From Acidimicrobiaceae bacterium (lineage in GTDB: Bacteria; Actinomycetota; Acidimicrobiia; Acidimicrobiales; RAAP-2): a DNA stretch of 64,000 nt. The notes beneath the pieces are model-generated. The model searched no databases. It saw only the letters and a program-made list of their open reading frames with translations, and was not told where the DNA came from. The DNA is taken from positions 118,515 through 182,514 of the forward strand of contig DAHUYG010000002.1 in NCBI GenBank assembly GCA_027315315.1, given 5' to 3'. The position numbers and the translations under genes were made by a program. Below, piece after piece: positions 1 through 7,473 of this stretch; within the stretch, counting starts at the first letter, position 1; each line of letters opens with the position of its first letter.

Positions 1-149
1 CGGGCCAGCGCCTCGTCGGCGAGCACCTCCAAGAAGGCATGGATGTCGTCGCCGGTCGCTATCAGCGAGAGCGACTCCTCGACGACCTCGCGTGCGGACC
101 TGCGCCCCGCCCGCACGTCGGCCGCGATTTGGAGCGCCAGGTCGCTCAT
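1..149 (-). CDS. gatA: Asp/Glu-tRNA amidotransferase subunit A (N-terminal fragment)
   Basis: Only the first 49 codons are present; the gene runs off the left edge. GatA is the amidase subunit of GatCAB, which converts Glu-tRNA(Gln) or Asp-tRNA(Asn) to the amidated form in the cytoplasm. The fragment shows the helical start typical of the family, with the stretch RRSAREVVEESL near residues 16-27; the catalytic Ser-Ser-Lys residues lie outside the window. The ATG overlaps the gatC stop as ATGA, so the two are probably translationally coupled. The identification rests mainly on this position after gatC plus the N-terminal similarity. Confidence 0.85.
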   Translation of the reverse strand, partial: MSDLALQIAADVRAGRRSAREVVEESLSLIATGDDIHAFLEVLADEALA

Positions 150-478
150 CCCTCCTCCGAGAGGAGTCTCGGGACCCTGAAGCGGTGGTCCTCGGCGGCG
201 GGTGCCGCCGCGAGCACGCTGTCCCGGTCGAGGCACGCCGCGACGTGGTCGTCGCGCAGCACGTTGCTGAGCGGCAACGGGTGGCTCATGGGCTCGAGAT
301 CCCCGATGTCGAGATCGGCGATCTCCGCCGCATACGCGAGCACGGCGTCGAGCTGTTCGGTATAGCGCTCGAGCTCCTCGGGGCTCAGCTCGAGGCGGGC
401 CAGGCGTGCGACGTGCGCGACCTGCTCGGGGCCGAGCGCCGGGACCGAGTGCGGGGGTAGGGCGCCGCCTGGGCTCAT
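146..478 (-). CDS. gatC: Asp/Glu-tRNA amidotransferase subunit C
   Basis: 110 residues, usual size for GatC, the small subunit that stabilises the GatA-GatB interface. The family pattern is clear: an N-terminal helix HVARLARLELSPEE, a middle segment ending in LEPMSHPLP, then the C-terminal motif LRDD. The ATG at 478 overlaps the stop of the upstream hydrolase gene by 4 bases, and the stop overlaps gatA by 4 bases, so this is the middle of a tight leftward operon. gatB is not in the window. Cytoplasmic. Confidence 0.93.
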   Translation of the reverse strand: MSPGGALPPHSVPALGPEQVAHVARLARLELSPEELERYTEQLDAVLAYAAEIADLDIGDLEPMSHPLPLSNVLRDDHVAACLDRDSVLAAAPAAEDHRFRVPRLLSEEG

Positions 479-1236
479 GCGTCGGCGCCGGTGACCCGGA
501 GCACGAAGTCGGTGGCGCGCCGTTCGATCTCGGCGCGGTCGTAGTCGAGCGTCGCCACGTGGAAGCTGCGCTCGAGCCAGACCCGTTCCAGCCGGTCGCC
601 GAGGGCCGCTTCGAGCGCGTCCCCGGTGTGCGGCGGGACGACGTGGTCGCTGCGGCTCGAGAACAAGAGGACCGGACATCCGATGTCGGCCAGCCTGGCG
701 TGCACCTCGTCGGCCGCCGACACGAGCGAGAGGAGGGGCACGAGCGGCGTCTTCGGATAGGACAGCTCGGTCGCGCCCGGCTCGGCGATGTCCGAGCCGA
801 TGCCATCCATGAGCTCCACGCCCGAGTCGACCATCGCCTTCAGCGCCTCGCGCTGGTCGGCGGGGATGGACTGCACGAGCGGGTTGATCAACACGAGCCC
901 GGCGATCTCGGGATGGCGCTCGCCGAGCCAGCAGGCGAGGGTGCCCCCCATGGACAGCCCGACCACGGCGACCCGCGCACAGCGTTCGGCCAGGTCGCGA
1001 TAGGCGGCCTCGGCCGCCCCCGACCAGTCGGACCACCGGGTCTCGACCATGTCCTCGACGGCCGTGCCGTGCCCGGGGAGCAGCGGCAACTCGACGCTCA
1101 TGCCCGCGGCGGCCAGGGCGTTGGCCACCCCGCGCATCGAGAACGGGTTGCCGGTGAATCCGTGGATGACGAGGGCCCCCTCGACGCCTCCAGGGGCTGA
1201 AAAGGGCTCGGCGCCCTCGATGACCGGTGCGCTCAC
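475..1236 (-). CDS. Alpha/beta hydrolase, carboxylesterase type
   Basis: 253 residues from a GTG at 1236; the open frame extends further upstream but that extension is unlike the family. The Est30-type carboxylesterase pattern is visible: oxyanion region VIHGFTGNP, nucleophile elbow GLSMGG, acid in SSRSDHVVPP, and catalytic His in RSFHVATLDYD. Such enzymes hydrolyse short acyl esters or monoglycerides; the substrate here is unknown. The gene overlaps gatC by 4 bases and leads the gatC-gatA operon. It is divergent from the membrane-protein gene at 1334, leaving about 100 bp for promoters. Confidence 0.85.
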   Translation of the reverse strand: MSAPVIEGAEPFSAPGGVEGALVIHGFTGNPFSMRGVANALAAAGMSVELPLLPGHGTAVEDMVETRWSDWSGAAEAAYRDLAERCARVAVVGLSMGGTLACWLGERHPEIAGLVLINPLVQSIPADQREALKAMVDSGVELMDGIGSDIAEPGATELSYPKTPLVPLLSLVSAADEVHARLADIGCPVLLFSSRSDHVVPPHTGDALEAALGDRLERVWLERSFHVATLDYDRAEIERRATDFVLRVTGADA

Positions 1237-1333
1237 GGCGAGGATGCTACCGGGGCAGGGGGGAGCGCCCAAGGACGGACGAACGGCCGGATTATCCTGC
1301 TCGAAGCCGGCAGCCCGCGACGGGGGAGGCAAC

Positions 1334-2524
1334 GTGCCAGACGAGTCAATCGGTCAGCCACAGCGCTCAGAGGAAGCCGCTCGGAGCATCGACCGCTGGA
1401 CGGTGCGCGGCCTCGGGGGACGGCTGGGCATCAACGCCCGGGCGATCCAGATCGCGCTCGGCGTGCTCTGGATCCTCGACGCCGCACTGCAGTTCCAGCC
1501 GGCCATGTGGCGCAGCAGCTTCGTGACCCAGATGGTCCTGCCCAACGCGCATGGTCAGCCGGCCCCGATCGCCTGGGTCATCACGAACGTCGGCCACTTC
1601 ATCCTTCCCGACGCGGGTGTCTGGAACTTCCTATTTGGAGCGTTGCAACTCGGGATCGGCGTCGGACTGCTCTTCCGGCGCACCGTGCGCCCTGCGCTCC
1701 TCGTCAGCTTCGTGTGGTGCTTCTTGGTGTGGTGGGTCGGCGAGGGGTTCGGCTTGCTCCTCACGGGCAGGGCATCCCCGCTCACCGGGGCCCCCGGAGC
1801 GGTCATCCTCTACGCGGTCATCGGAGCACTGGTGTGGCCCGGTGCGCGCGCCTCGGAGGCGGGCGACGAGGACCGGGCCGGCATCGGATCATCGGCCGCC
1901 GCGAGCGGCCCCCTCGGCGGCGCCGCCGCGCTCGCGGCTTGGGGCGCCGTGTGGGTGGGCTCCGCGATCGTCTGGCTGCTGCCGGCCAACCGCGCCCGGG
2001 GCGCGCTGAGCTCGACCTTCTCGAACGCCGCCGCCGGGGAGCCCCACTGGTACGCGCAGTTCCTCTCGAGCTTCGCCGGGCACTTCACGAGCGTCGGCAC
2101 GCAGAGCGTGTGGGTGCTCGCGATCGCATCGCTCGTGATCGGGGTCGGCCCTCTCCTTGTGAGCCGACCCACCGCCTTCTTGGTCCTAGGCGCGGCGCTC
2201 GAGCTCGTCTTGTGGGTGACCGGGCAGGCCTTCGGCGGGATCCTGAACGGCATGTCGACCGACCCCAACATCGCCCCGCTCGTCGTGCTGCTCGCCGTCG
2301 CGATGCTGCCGACCGTGGTGCCGGTGCGGGCCTCGGTGCGGACCCCGGTCGCCGCCATGCTGCGATGGAACCGCCCGACCACCTGGGGCATCGGCGCGGG
2401 CATCGCCGCCACCCTGCTCCTCAGCGCCACCTACCCGGTCGCAGCGTCCTCGCTCGCCTCCACCTCGGCGCCGGCTCCGGCGCATGTCACCGCGGCGCCG
2501 GCCATGTCGGGGATGTCCATGTAG
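1334..2524 (+). CDS. Polytopic membrane protein, uncharacterised
   Basis: 396 residues from a GTG at 1334 preceded by GGGGGAGGC. Several hydrophobic spans are visible: one near residues 35-50, a run from about 75 to 165 containing WWVGEGFGLLL and SPLTGAPGA, and more in the second half. A last span (TTWGIGAGIAATLLLSATYP) is followed by an Ala/Pro/Met tail ending MSGMSM. The layout is loosely DoxX-like, but I do not recognise a named family. The stop is TAG, and the next coding domain continues in the same reading frame, so this may be the membrane half of one interrupted gene. The Met-rich tail hints at metal (copper) contact, which is speculation. Confidence 0.7.
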   Translation: MPDESIGQPQRSEEAARSIDRWTVRGLGGRLGINARAIQIALGVLWILDAALQFQPAMWRSSFVTQMVLPNAHGQPAPIAWVITNVGHFILPDAGVWNFLFGALQLGIGVGLLFRRTVRPALLVSFVWCFLVWWVGEGFGLLLTGRASPLTGAPGAVILYAVIGALVWPGARASEAGDEDRAGIGSSAAASGPLGGAAALAAWGAVWVGSAIVWLLPANRARGALSSTFSNAAAGEPHWYAQFLSSFAGHFTSVGTQSVWVLAIASLVIGVGPLLVSRPTAFLVLGAALELVLWVTGQAFGGILNGMSTDPNIAPLVVLLAVAMLPTVVPVRASVRTPVAAMLRWNRPTTWGIGAGIAATLLLSATYPVAASSLASTSAPAPAHVTAAPAMSGMSM

Positions 2525-2539
2525 GGCGCCACACGTGCG

Positions 2540-3316
2540 GTGCCCGCATCGACGTCGGCGATCGGCGCGAGCAAGCGCTCCTCGTCGGCCTCGATGAACA
2601 TGGAGGGCGCCGCCGGGCTCGGCGTCGTCGATCCGCACTGGTCCTACACCGGGCCGCCGATCCCCCAGGGCGAGGTCAACCTCTTGACTCAGGTGGGGGC
2701 GGCCACCGACCAGGGCCACGCGATGCAGACGCCGAACTGCACGACGACCCCGACCGCCAACCAGGTCCTCGGGGCCACCGAGTACGTCCAGGCGACCAGC
2801 GAGGCCGTGGCCAAGTACAAGGACCTGAGCGTCGCCGTGGCGGCCGGCTACGTGCCGATCACCAGCCCGGCGTACCCGGTCGTCCACTACGTGAACCCGG
2901 CCTACATGCAGCTGAAGTACGCCCTCGACCCGAATCACGTGCAGTCGCTCGTGTACGCCTTCACCCCCTATGGGCCGGTGCTCGTGGCCGCCATGTACCT
3001 CATGCCGACGACGGCCGACAAGGGGCCGATGCCCTACGGGTGCCTCGTGCAGTGGCACGCGCACACGAACCTCTGCTACTCGAGCACGACGCATCAGATC
3101 GTCGGGTTCACCCCGTGCCCGGCGGGCACCTACCACGAGCGGACGGCGTTCATGACCCACGTCTGGCAGGTGCCGGTGCCCGGCGGACCCCTCGCCCTCG
3201 ACCCGACCGACCTCCACACGATGGAGGCGGCGATCGAGGCCCAGCAGGACGGCATGGCGCCGACGACGAGGCCGATACCCTCGATGAGCGCGATTGCCGC
3301 TGTCGGTACCTTCTAA
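2540..3316 (+). CDS. Cys/His-rich conserved domain protein, possibly split from upstream membrane gene
   Basis: Up to 258 residues if started at the GTG at 2540; no ribosome binding site or signal peptide is evident. The conserved-looking body begins after about residue 30 and carries HYVNPAYMQLKYALDP, VYAFTPYGPVLVAAMYLMP, WHAHTNLCYS and GFTPCPAGTYHERTAFMTHVW, a His/Cys pattern suggesting metal binding or a disulfide-stabilised extracytoplasmic fold. It is in exactly the same frame as the membrane gene, separated only by the TAG at 2522-2524. A fused product would place this domain outside the last membrane span, which explains the missing signal sequence. Function unknown; I have no named family for it. 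Confidence 0.6.
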   Translation: MPASTSAIGASKRSSSASMNMEGAAGLGVVDPHWSYTGPPIPQGEVNLLTQVGAATDQGHAMQTPNCTTTPTANQVLGATEYVQATSEAVAKYKDLSVAVAAGYVPITSPAYPVVHYVNPAYMQLKYALDPNHVQSLVYAFTPYGPVLVAAMYLMPTTADKGPMPYGCLVQWHAHTNLCYSSTTHQIVGFTPCPAGTYHERTAFMTHVWQVPVPGGPLALDPTDLHTMEAAIEAQQDGMAPTTRPIPSMSAIAAVGTF

Positions 3317-3358
3317 GGGGCACCTTGTCGCACCGACACCCAAAGGAGACCCGCCGGC

Positions 3359-3760
3359 ATGCCCTATGAGTTCTTGAGCGACGAGTGGATCGCCGAGGCC
3401 CGCAAGATCAGGGCCGAGTTCCAGGGCGCGACCGCGCCGATCACCAACCCGGTGCGCATCAACCTCGTCATCACCGAGGTGCCGAGCAGCGGCCAGATGG
3501 ACGCGCACGTCGACACCACTGGTGGCGAGCCCGACATCGAGCGGGGCCATCTGGAGAACCCTGACGTCACCGTGACCCTCGACTACACGACGGCCAAGGC
3601 CCTCCTCGTCGAGGGGAACGGCCAGGCGGCGATGACCGCCTTCATGGCGGGCAAGGTCCGGGTGGACGGCGACATGGCCAAGCTCATGGCGATGCAGGGC
3701 AGCGCGCCCCTCGGGGAGACCGAGGAGCTCGCGGCCCGCATCCGAGAGATCACCGCGTAG
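3359..3760 (+). CDS. SCP2 sterol-binding domain protein
   Basis: 133 residues from an ATG preceded by AAAGGAGA. The sequence fits a stand-alone SCP2 domain: an N-terminal helix, a beta-sheet core ending in PDVTVTLDYTTAKALLVEGN, then QAAMTAFMAGKVRVDGDMAKLMAM, the hallmark C-terminal stretch of the family. SCP2 domains form a hydrophobic tunnel for sterols or fatty acyl chains. It converges on the SDR gene, with the two stop codons touching at 3760/3761. SDR and SCP2 modules occur together in peroxisomal multifunctional enzyme 2, so a joint role in acyl-CoA or steroid metabolism is plausible but inferred. Confidence 0.88.
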   Translation: MPYEFLSDEWIAEARKIRAEFQGATAPITNPVRINLVITEVPSSGQMDAHVDTTGGEPDIERGHLENPDVTVTLDYTTAKALLVEGNGQAAMTAFMAGKVRVDGDMAKLMAMQGSAPLGETEELAARIREITA

Positions 3761-4657
3761 CTAGGAGGCGGTCTCCTCGGGGATGACCCCGAGCTTGGGC
3801 ATCTCGGCCTCGAGCTCGGCCACGGTCCAGCGGTCCTGGCGCTGGATCGTCTCGGTCATGGTCCAGGGTTGGAACAGGCGAACCGTGCCGCCCTGGACGA
3901 AGAAGACCTTGCCGGTGACCGGGCACCGCTCGGTCGCGAGGTAGCCCACGAGTGGCGAGATGTTCGCCGGGTCCCACACGTCGAACCCGCCGGTCTCGGG
4001 GGCCTTGATCACGTCGGAGAGGCCCGGGGTGCTCTCGGTCATCCGGGTCCGGGCGGCCGGGGCGATGGCGTTCACCCGCACGCCGTAGCGGCTGAGCTCC
4101 TGGGCGCAGATCACGGTGAAGGCGCCGATCCCGGCCTTGGCCGCGCCGTAGTTGGTCTGGCCCGGGTTGCCGAGCAGGCCGGAGGTCGACGAGGTGTTGA
4201 TCACCGACGCCTTGACTTCATGGCCGGCCTTGGACTGCTCGCGCCAGTAGGCGGCGGCGTGCCGGGTCGGGACGAAGTGGCCCTTCAGGTGCACGTGGAT
4301 GACGGCGTCCCACTCTTCCTCGGTCATGTTGATGAGGACGCGGTCGCGCAGGATGCCGGCGTTGTTCACCAGCACGTGTAGATCGCCGAACGCCTCGACC
4401 GCTGCGTCGATCAGACGCTTCCCACCTTCCCAGTCGGCCACGTTGTCGGCGTTGGCGACCGCCTCGCCCCCCATGGCCTTGATCTCGTCGACCACCTGCT
4501 CGGCCGGCGAGCGGTCATCGCCGCTGCCGTCGATGGCACCGCCGAGGTCGTTCACCACGACCTTGGCGCCCTCGGAGGCGAACAGCAGGGCGTGCTCGCG
4601 ACCGATCCCGCGACCTGCCCCAGTGATGATGGCCACCCGGCCGTCCAGTGCACCCAT
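3761..4657 (-). CDS. Short-chain dehydrogenase, MFE-2-like hydroxyacyl-CoA or steroid dehydrogenase
   Basis: 298 residues from ATG at 4657. Classical SDR features: cofactor motif TGAGRGIG at 12-19, NNAG, and active-site NYGAAK with an upstream Ser cluster (INTSSTSG). The motif VVNDLGG after the second strand and the long C-terminal segment, which continues to residue 298, resemble the (3R)-hydroxyacyl-CoA dehydrogenase domain of multifunctional enzyme 2. Expected reaction: NAD(P)-linked oxidation of a 3-hydroxyacyl-CoA or steroid alcohol. It converges with the SCP2 gene; its upstream side faces a roughly 450-bp gene-free stretch. Substrate unproven. Confidence 0.85.
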   Translation of the reverse strand: MGALDGRVAIITGAGRGIGREHALLFASEGAKVVVNDLGGAIDGSGDDRSPAEQVVDEIKAMGGEAVANADNVADWEGGKRLIDAAVEAFGDLHVLVNNAGILRDRVLINMTEEEWDAVIHVHLKGHFVPTRHAAAYWREQSKAGHEVKASVINTSSTSGLLGNPGQTNYGAAKAGIGAFTVICAQELSRYGVRVNAIAPAARTRMTESTPGLSDVIKAPETGGFDVWDPANISPLVGYLATERCPVTGKVFFVQGGTVRLFQPWTMTETIQRQDRWTVAELEAEMPKLGVIPEETAS

Positions 4658-5112
4658 GTTTCTCCTGCTCCGTTCGTCAGTTTCGGCTCGGTGCGGCCGA
4701 TCCGCACACGCGCTGGGCCGGCCGCTGAGTGGGGCCCGCCCCGACGCCCGGTCAGGCTACTTGGCGCTGGTCGGAGCGGAAAAGGTGACCGGCACGCAGC
4801 GGCGGCGCCGGGTGGACATGGCCCGGGCCACCCCGGGTCCGACGATCACCCCGGGGGTGGGCAGACACCGGGGCCACGGCGCCCGCGTGCCACCCGGCTC
4901 CGCCCGATGGGCCGACGGGCGCGGGGGCGGACTCCTCGCGACCGCCCTCCGATGGCGAGGTCGGCGCAGCCCTTCGTCCTCGAGACGGCGCGCCAGGGGC
5001 CCTCAACCACATCCCGGCCGACGCCCCGAACCGGGGCCCGAACCCGGGCGGCGCTTGCCGCCGCCCCGTGGCCTCCTCGGAGCCGATCCAAGCCCCGAAC
5101 ACCGTTGGGCGT
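4658..5112. other. Gene-free, extremely GC-rich interval
   Basis: Several open frames cross this 455-bp stretch on both strands, but their translations are low-complexity Arg/Gly/Pro/Ala strings with no recognisable domain, so I do not call a gene. A perfect 6-bp stem with a GCTT loop (5047-5062) and short GC palindromes are present, without a T-run. The promoter of the leftward SDR gene should lie near 4660-4720. A decayed gene cannot be excluded. Confidence 0.5.
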
Positions 5113-5547
5113 TCAGGGTCGGCCCGCCGCCCGCCGCCCCTGCACCGCCTCGAGCACCGCCACGGCGGCGGCGCCCTGGCCCGAGCGGACGAAGAGATGG
5201 TCGTGGTGCACCGCCGAGACGACGTTGGCGGCGATCCCCGCCTCGGCCAGCGCAGAGGTGAGCGCTGCGAGGAACCCAACGGCCCTCAGATCGGACGCTG
5301 CGCCGATCACGATCCACTCGGACTCGAACTCCCCGGCCAGCCCGAGCCGCTCCGCATCCTGCGACCCCATGACCACCGTGATGCCCTCGGGCTCACGGAA
5401 GGTCATGCGGACGGCGGGCTCGGGCGGGAGGGTCGCGCCGCGCTCGAGTGCACAAAAGACGTAGGTGCCGGGCTGGAGGCGGGGCTCGATCGTGGCGAGC
5501 AGCCTCGAGAGGTCGCGCTCGGCGGGCACGGACGGCGAGTCTTCCAC
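5113..5547 (-). CDS. ACT domain protein
   Basis: About 144 residues if started at the GTG at 5547; a GTG at 5529 is an alternative and the frame further upstream is antisense to the GNAT gene. The body matches small two-ACT proteins: LQPGTYVFCAL, FREPEGITVVM, SEWIVIGAASDLRAVGFLAALTSAL, and the final GIAANVVSAVHHDHLFV, the usual ACT effector-site strand. ACT domains bind amino acids or similar small ligands for allosteric control; the partner here is unknown. Some actinobacteria carry an ACT protein close to ligA and gatC, so this may belong to the old neighbourhood. Confidence 0.78.
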   Translation of the reverse strand: MEDSPSVPAERDLSRLLATIEPRLQPGTYVFCALERGATLPPEPAVRMTFREPEGITVVMGSQDAERLGLAGEFESEWIVIGAASDLRAVGFLAALTSALAEAGIAANVVSAVHHDHLFVRSGQGAAAVAVLEAVQGRRAAGRP

Positions 5548-5584
5548 CGAGAGCCGGGCCCCGCCGGGGGGCAAGAATGGCCCG

Positions 5585-6046
5585 GTGACGACGGTCCGCA
5601 CCGCGATCGACGCGGACCTCGAGGCCTGTGCCGAGATCGTCCGCGGCCTGCCCGAGTACTTCGCGCCCGATGTCCCAGAGAAGCTCGCCGCCGACTGGCC
5701 GGGCTGCCGCAACTGGGTCTCGGTCGACGGCGACGAGGTCGTCGGGCTCGCCGTGGTCGAGGTCCGATCGCCGCTTGTCGCCGACATCCTGTGGGCCGCC
5801 GTGCGCAAGGACCGTCGAGACGGCGGGATCGGCACCGGGCTCGTCGAGTCGGTGGTGGCGGCGCTGGCCGACGAGGGCACGCGGGTGGTGGAGCTGAAGA
5901 CGCTCGACGAGCGCGCCGACTACAAACCCTACGAGGCGACGCGGGCGTTCTGGCGCGCCCGCGGGTTCATCAAGATCGACACCATCGACCCCTACCCGCC
6001 CTGGCCGGGGAGCCCGTGTGCGATCCACGTCCGTCCGATCGGCTGA
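5585..6046 (+). CDS. GNAT family N-acetyltransferase
   Basis: 153 residues from a GTG at 5585 (VTTVRTAIDADLEAC). GNAT features: beta-strand 4 with ILWAAVRKD, the acetyl-CoA loop RRDGGIGTGLVESV (variant of Q/RxxGxG/A), and the C-terminal AFWRARGFIKID. Transfers an acetyl group from acetyl-CoA to an amine; substrate unknown. It is divergent from the ACT gene with under 40 bp between the starts. The 3' end abuts a decayed GNAT gene on the other strand, so this is one of three acetyltransferase sequences within 1.3 kb, of different subtypes and so not obviously recent duplicates. Confidence 0.85.
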   Translation: MTTVRTAIDADLEACAEIVRGLPEYFAPDVPEKLAADWPGCRNWVSVDGDEVVGLAVVEVRSPLVADILWAAVRKDRRDGGIGTGLVESVVAALADEGTRVVELKTLDERADYKPYEATRAFWRARGFIKIDTIDPYPPWPGSPCAIHVRPIG

Positions 6047-6332
6047 GCGGCCCAGGCCGGCGGGCCCTCGAGGCGCATCCTGAAGCGCTGCCGGCTGGCG
6101 CCCTCGGGCCCGGGCCCGAGGAGCCTCGGCGGGGGTGAAGCCGAGGCGCTCGTAGAAGCGCCCCGCCCGTCTCCCGGGCGGCGGCCCGGACCAGCAGCGC
6201 CCCGGACCGATCGATGCCGCGCTCGAGCGCGGCGCCGACGGACGGCTCGGCGACCATCGGTTTGAAGAGGTGCTCGACCTCGGCGGCGAGCACGAGCCAA
6301 CCGGGGATGTCGGCGCGAGTCGCGACCTCCAC
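6047..6332 (-). pseudogene. GNAT acetyltransferase remnant (internal deletion plus frameshifts)
   Basis: Reading leftward from a GTG at 6332, the frame gives a GNAT-like N-terminus (VEVATRADIPGWLVLAAEVE, then HLFKPMVAEPS) up to AAARETGG. The acetyl-CoA-binding middle of the domain is missing. The GNAT C-terminal signature RFYERLGFTPAEAP appears next in a second frame (around 6127-6160), and GPEGASRQRFRMRLEG in a third frame (around 6064-6115). So the gene has lost roughly 50-70 codons and carries two frame changes. It cannot make an active enzyme as it stands. The call rests on motif order; the exact ends are uncertain and the 3' part may extend into the neighbouring + strand gene. Confidence 0.72.
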
Positions 6333-6349
6333 CCGGACCAGAAGCCCGG

Positions 6350-6874
6350 TCAGGGGGTCTCCCAGCAGTAGGCGTCCTCCCCGCGCCGCGCCGGGTCGTA
6401 GGCACCGAGCTGGCGGAGCTGGAAGTAGGGGCTGGCCGGGCCGGCGGGCGGGTACACGACGCCGAGGGGGGCCGCCGGTTCGAAGCCGAAGCGGGAGTAG
6501 TACGCGGGGCTCCCGAGTACCACGAGCATCGGCAGTCCGGCGGCGTCGGCCCGCTCGACGAGCGCCCTCATGAGCGCGCTGCCGATCCCTCGGCCCTGGT
6601 GGCCGGGCGCGACGGACAATGGTGCGACGCCCGGCACCGCAGCGCCGGCCATCGAGCCCATCGCCACGAGCACGTGGCCGACGACGGCGCCTTCGAGGGT
6701 GGCCACCAGCTCGAGATCCCCGAGCAGCGCCCGGGACTCCCACGTGGCGCGCACGATGGCCAGCTCCTCGGACGCGTCGTTCTCCCCGGTGGCGAAGGCG
6801 GCCTCGACGACCGAGAGGATCTCGTCGCGGTCCTCGCGGCGCGCCCGCCGGACCGGGCTCTCGGCGCCACTCAT
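6350..6874 (-). CDS. GNAT family N-acetyltransferase, YhbS-like
   Basis: 174 residues from ATG at 6874. Strong GNAT pattern of the YhbS/COG3153 group: VRRARREDRDEILSVVEAAF at the N-terminus, GAAVPGVAPLSVAPGHQGRG with the acetyl-CoA loop HQGRGIGSALM, and VVLGSPAYYSRFGFEPA. The start overlaps the stop of the upstream P-loop kinase gene as ATGA, so the two are co-translated. Acetyl acceptor unknown. The family is intact, unlike the remnant just downstream. Confidence 0.88.
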   Translation of the reverse strand: MSGAESPVRRARREDRDEILSVVEAAFATGENDASEELAIVRATWESRALLGDLELVATLEGAVVGHVLVAMGSMAGAAVPGVAPLSVAPGHQGRGIGSALMRALVERADAAGLPMLVVLGSPAYYSRFGFEPAAPLGVVYPPAGPASPYFQLRQLGAYDPARRGEDAYCWETP

Positions 6875-7401
6875 GGGGCGAGCAGGTCGCGGAGCTCGGG
6901 CCAACGGGCGTCCCAGCCTGCGACCGTGTCCATCGCGAGATCGACGTCGTCGGGCTGCTCCCAGTTCGCGGCGCTCGCCTCGACCTGCTCCCACTCGAGC
7001 TCGTACCACTCGGGGATGTCCCGCCGGCGACCCTCGATCCGCGCCCGGTGCACCGCCGGGTCCGAGCAGCTGGTGGCCACCACGACCGACCGTGCCGACT
7101 CGCTCGCCGCGCAGTGCCGGCACCGGCGCACCTCGGGGGCGCGGGCCACCCCGTCGAGGACCACGCCTCGGCCGGCGCGCAGCTCGGCGCGCGCCAACGC
7201 AGTCAGGATCGACCAACCGACGACCCGGTGCCCGAGGGTGATCCGGCCGAGCGCCTCTTGGAGCTCGGGGTAGGGACGCAGCCCGCTCATTGCCCAATCG
7301 TGGCCGATGACCGCGCAGCGAAGCTCGGCCGCGACGGCGGCGGCCACCGTCGACTTGCCGGTCCCGGGGAGCCCGGTGACGAGCACCAGGGTCGGCACCA
7401 T
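6871..7401 (-). CDS. P-loop kinase / AAA family ATPase
   Basis: 176 residues from ATG 7401; a GTG two codons upstream is possible. A perfect Walker A (GLPGTGKST) sits in the first 20 residues, followed by strand LRCAVIGHDW, VVLDGVARA as a Walker B-like strand, and an Arg-rich lid (ARIEGRRRDIPEWYELEWEQ). This resembles the zeta-toxin/chloramphenicol phosphotransferase-like small-molecule kinases. A CRHC pair about midway is a possible metal site. It overlaps the GNAT gene by 4 bases; a kinase-acetyltransferase pair could act on one small molecule, but that is a guess. Its start is 72 bp from the divergent reductase gene. Confidence 0.8.
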   Translation of the reverse strand: MVPTLVLVTGLPGTGKSTVAAAVAAELRCAVIGHDWAMSGLRPYPELQEALGRITLGHRVVGWSILTALARAELRAGRGVVLDGVARAPEVRRCRHCAASESARSVVVATSCSDPAVHRARIEGRRRDIPEWYELEWEQVEASAANWEQPDDVDLAMDTVAGWDARWPELRDLLAP

Positions 7402-7473
7402 TCCCACAGCTTGGCTCGTGACGGCCGAGGACCCCGACCCACCGAGGGCCGCGACTCGCTAGGTTCCCTGGCT

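Noticed and set aside
1507..3369. 620-codon + strand frame across the membrane gene and the Cys/His domain gene
   Set aside because: Arg/Pro-rich low-complexity product in a shifted frame; the true frame shows membrane spans and a conserved-looking domain.
5047..5062. Perfect 6-bp GGCGGC hairpin as a terminator
   Set aside because: It is in a gene-free GC-rich area, has no T-run, and such hairpins are frequent by chance at this composition.
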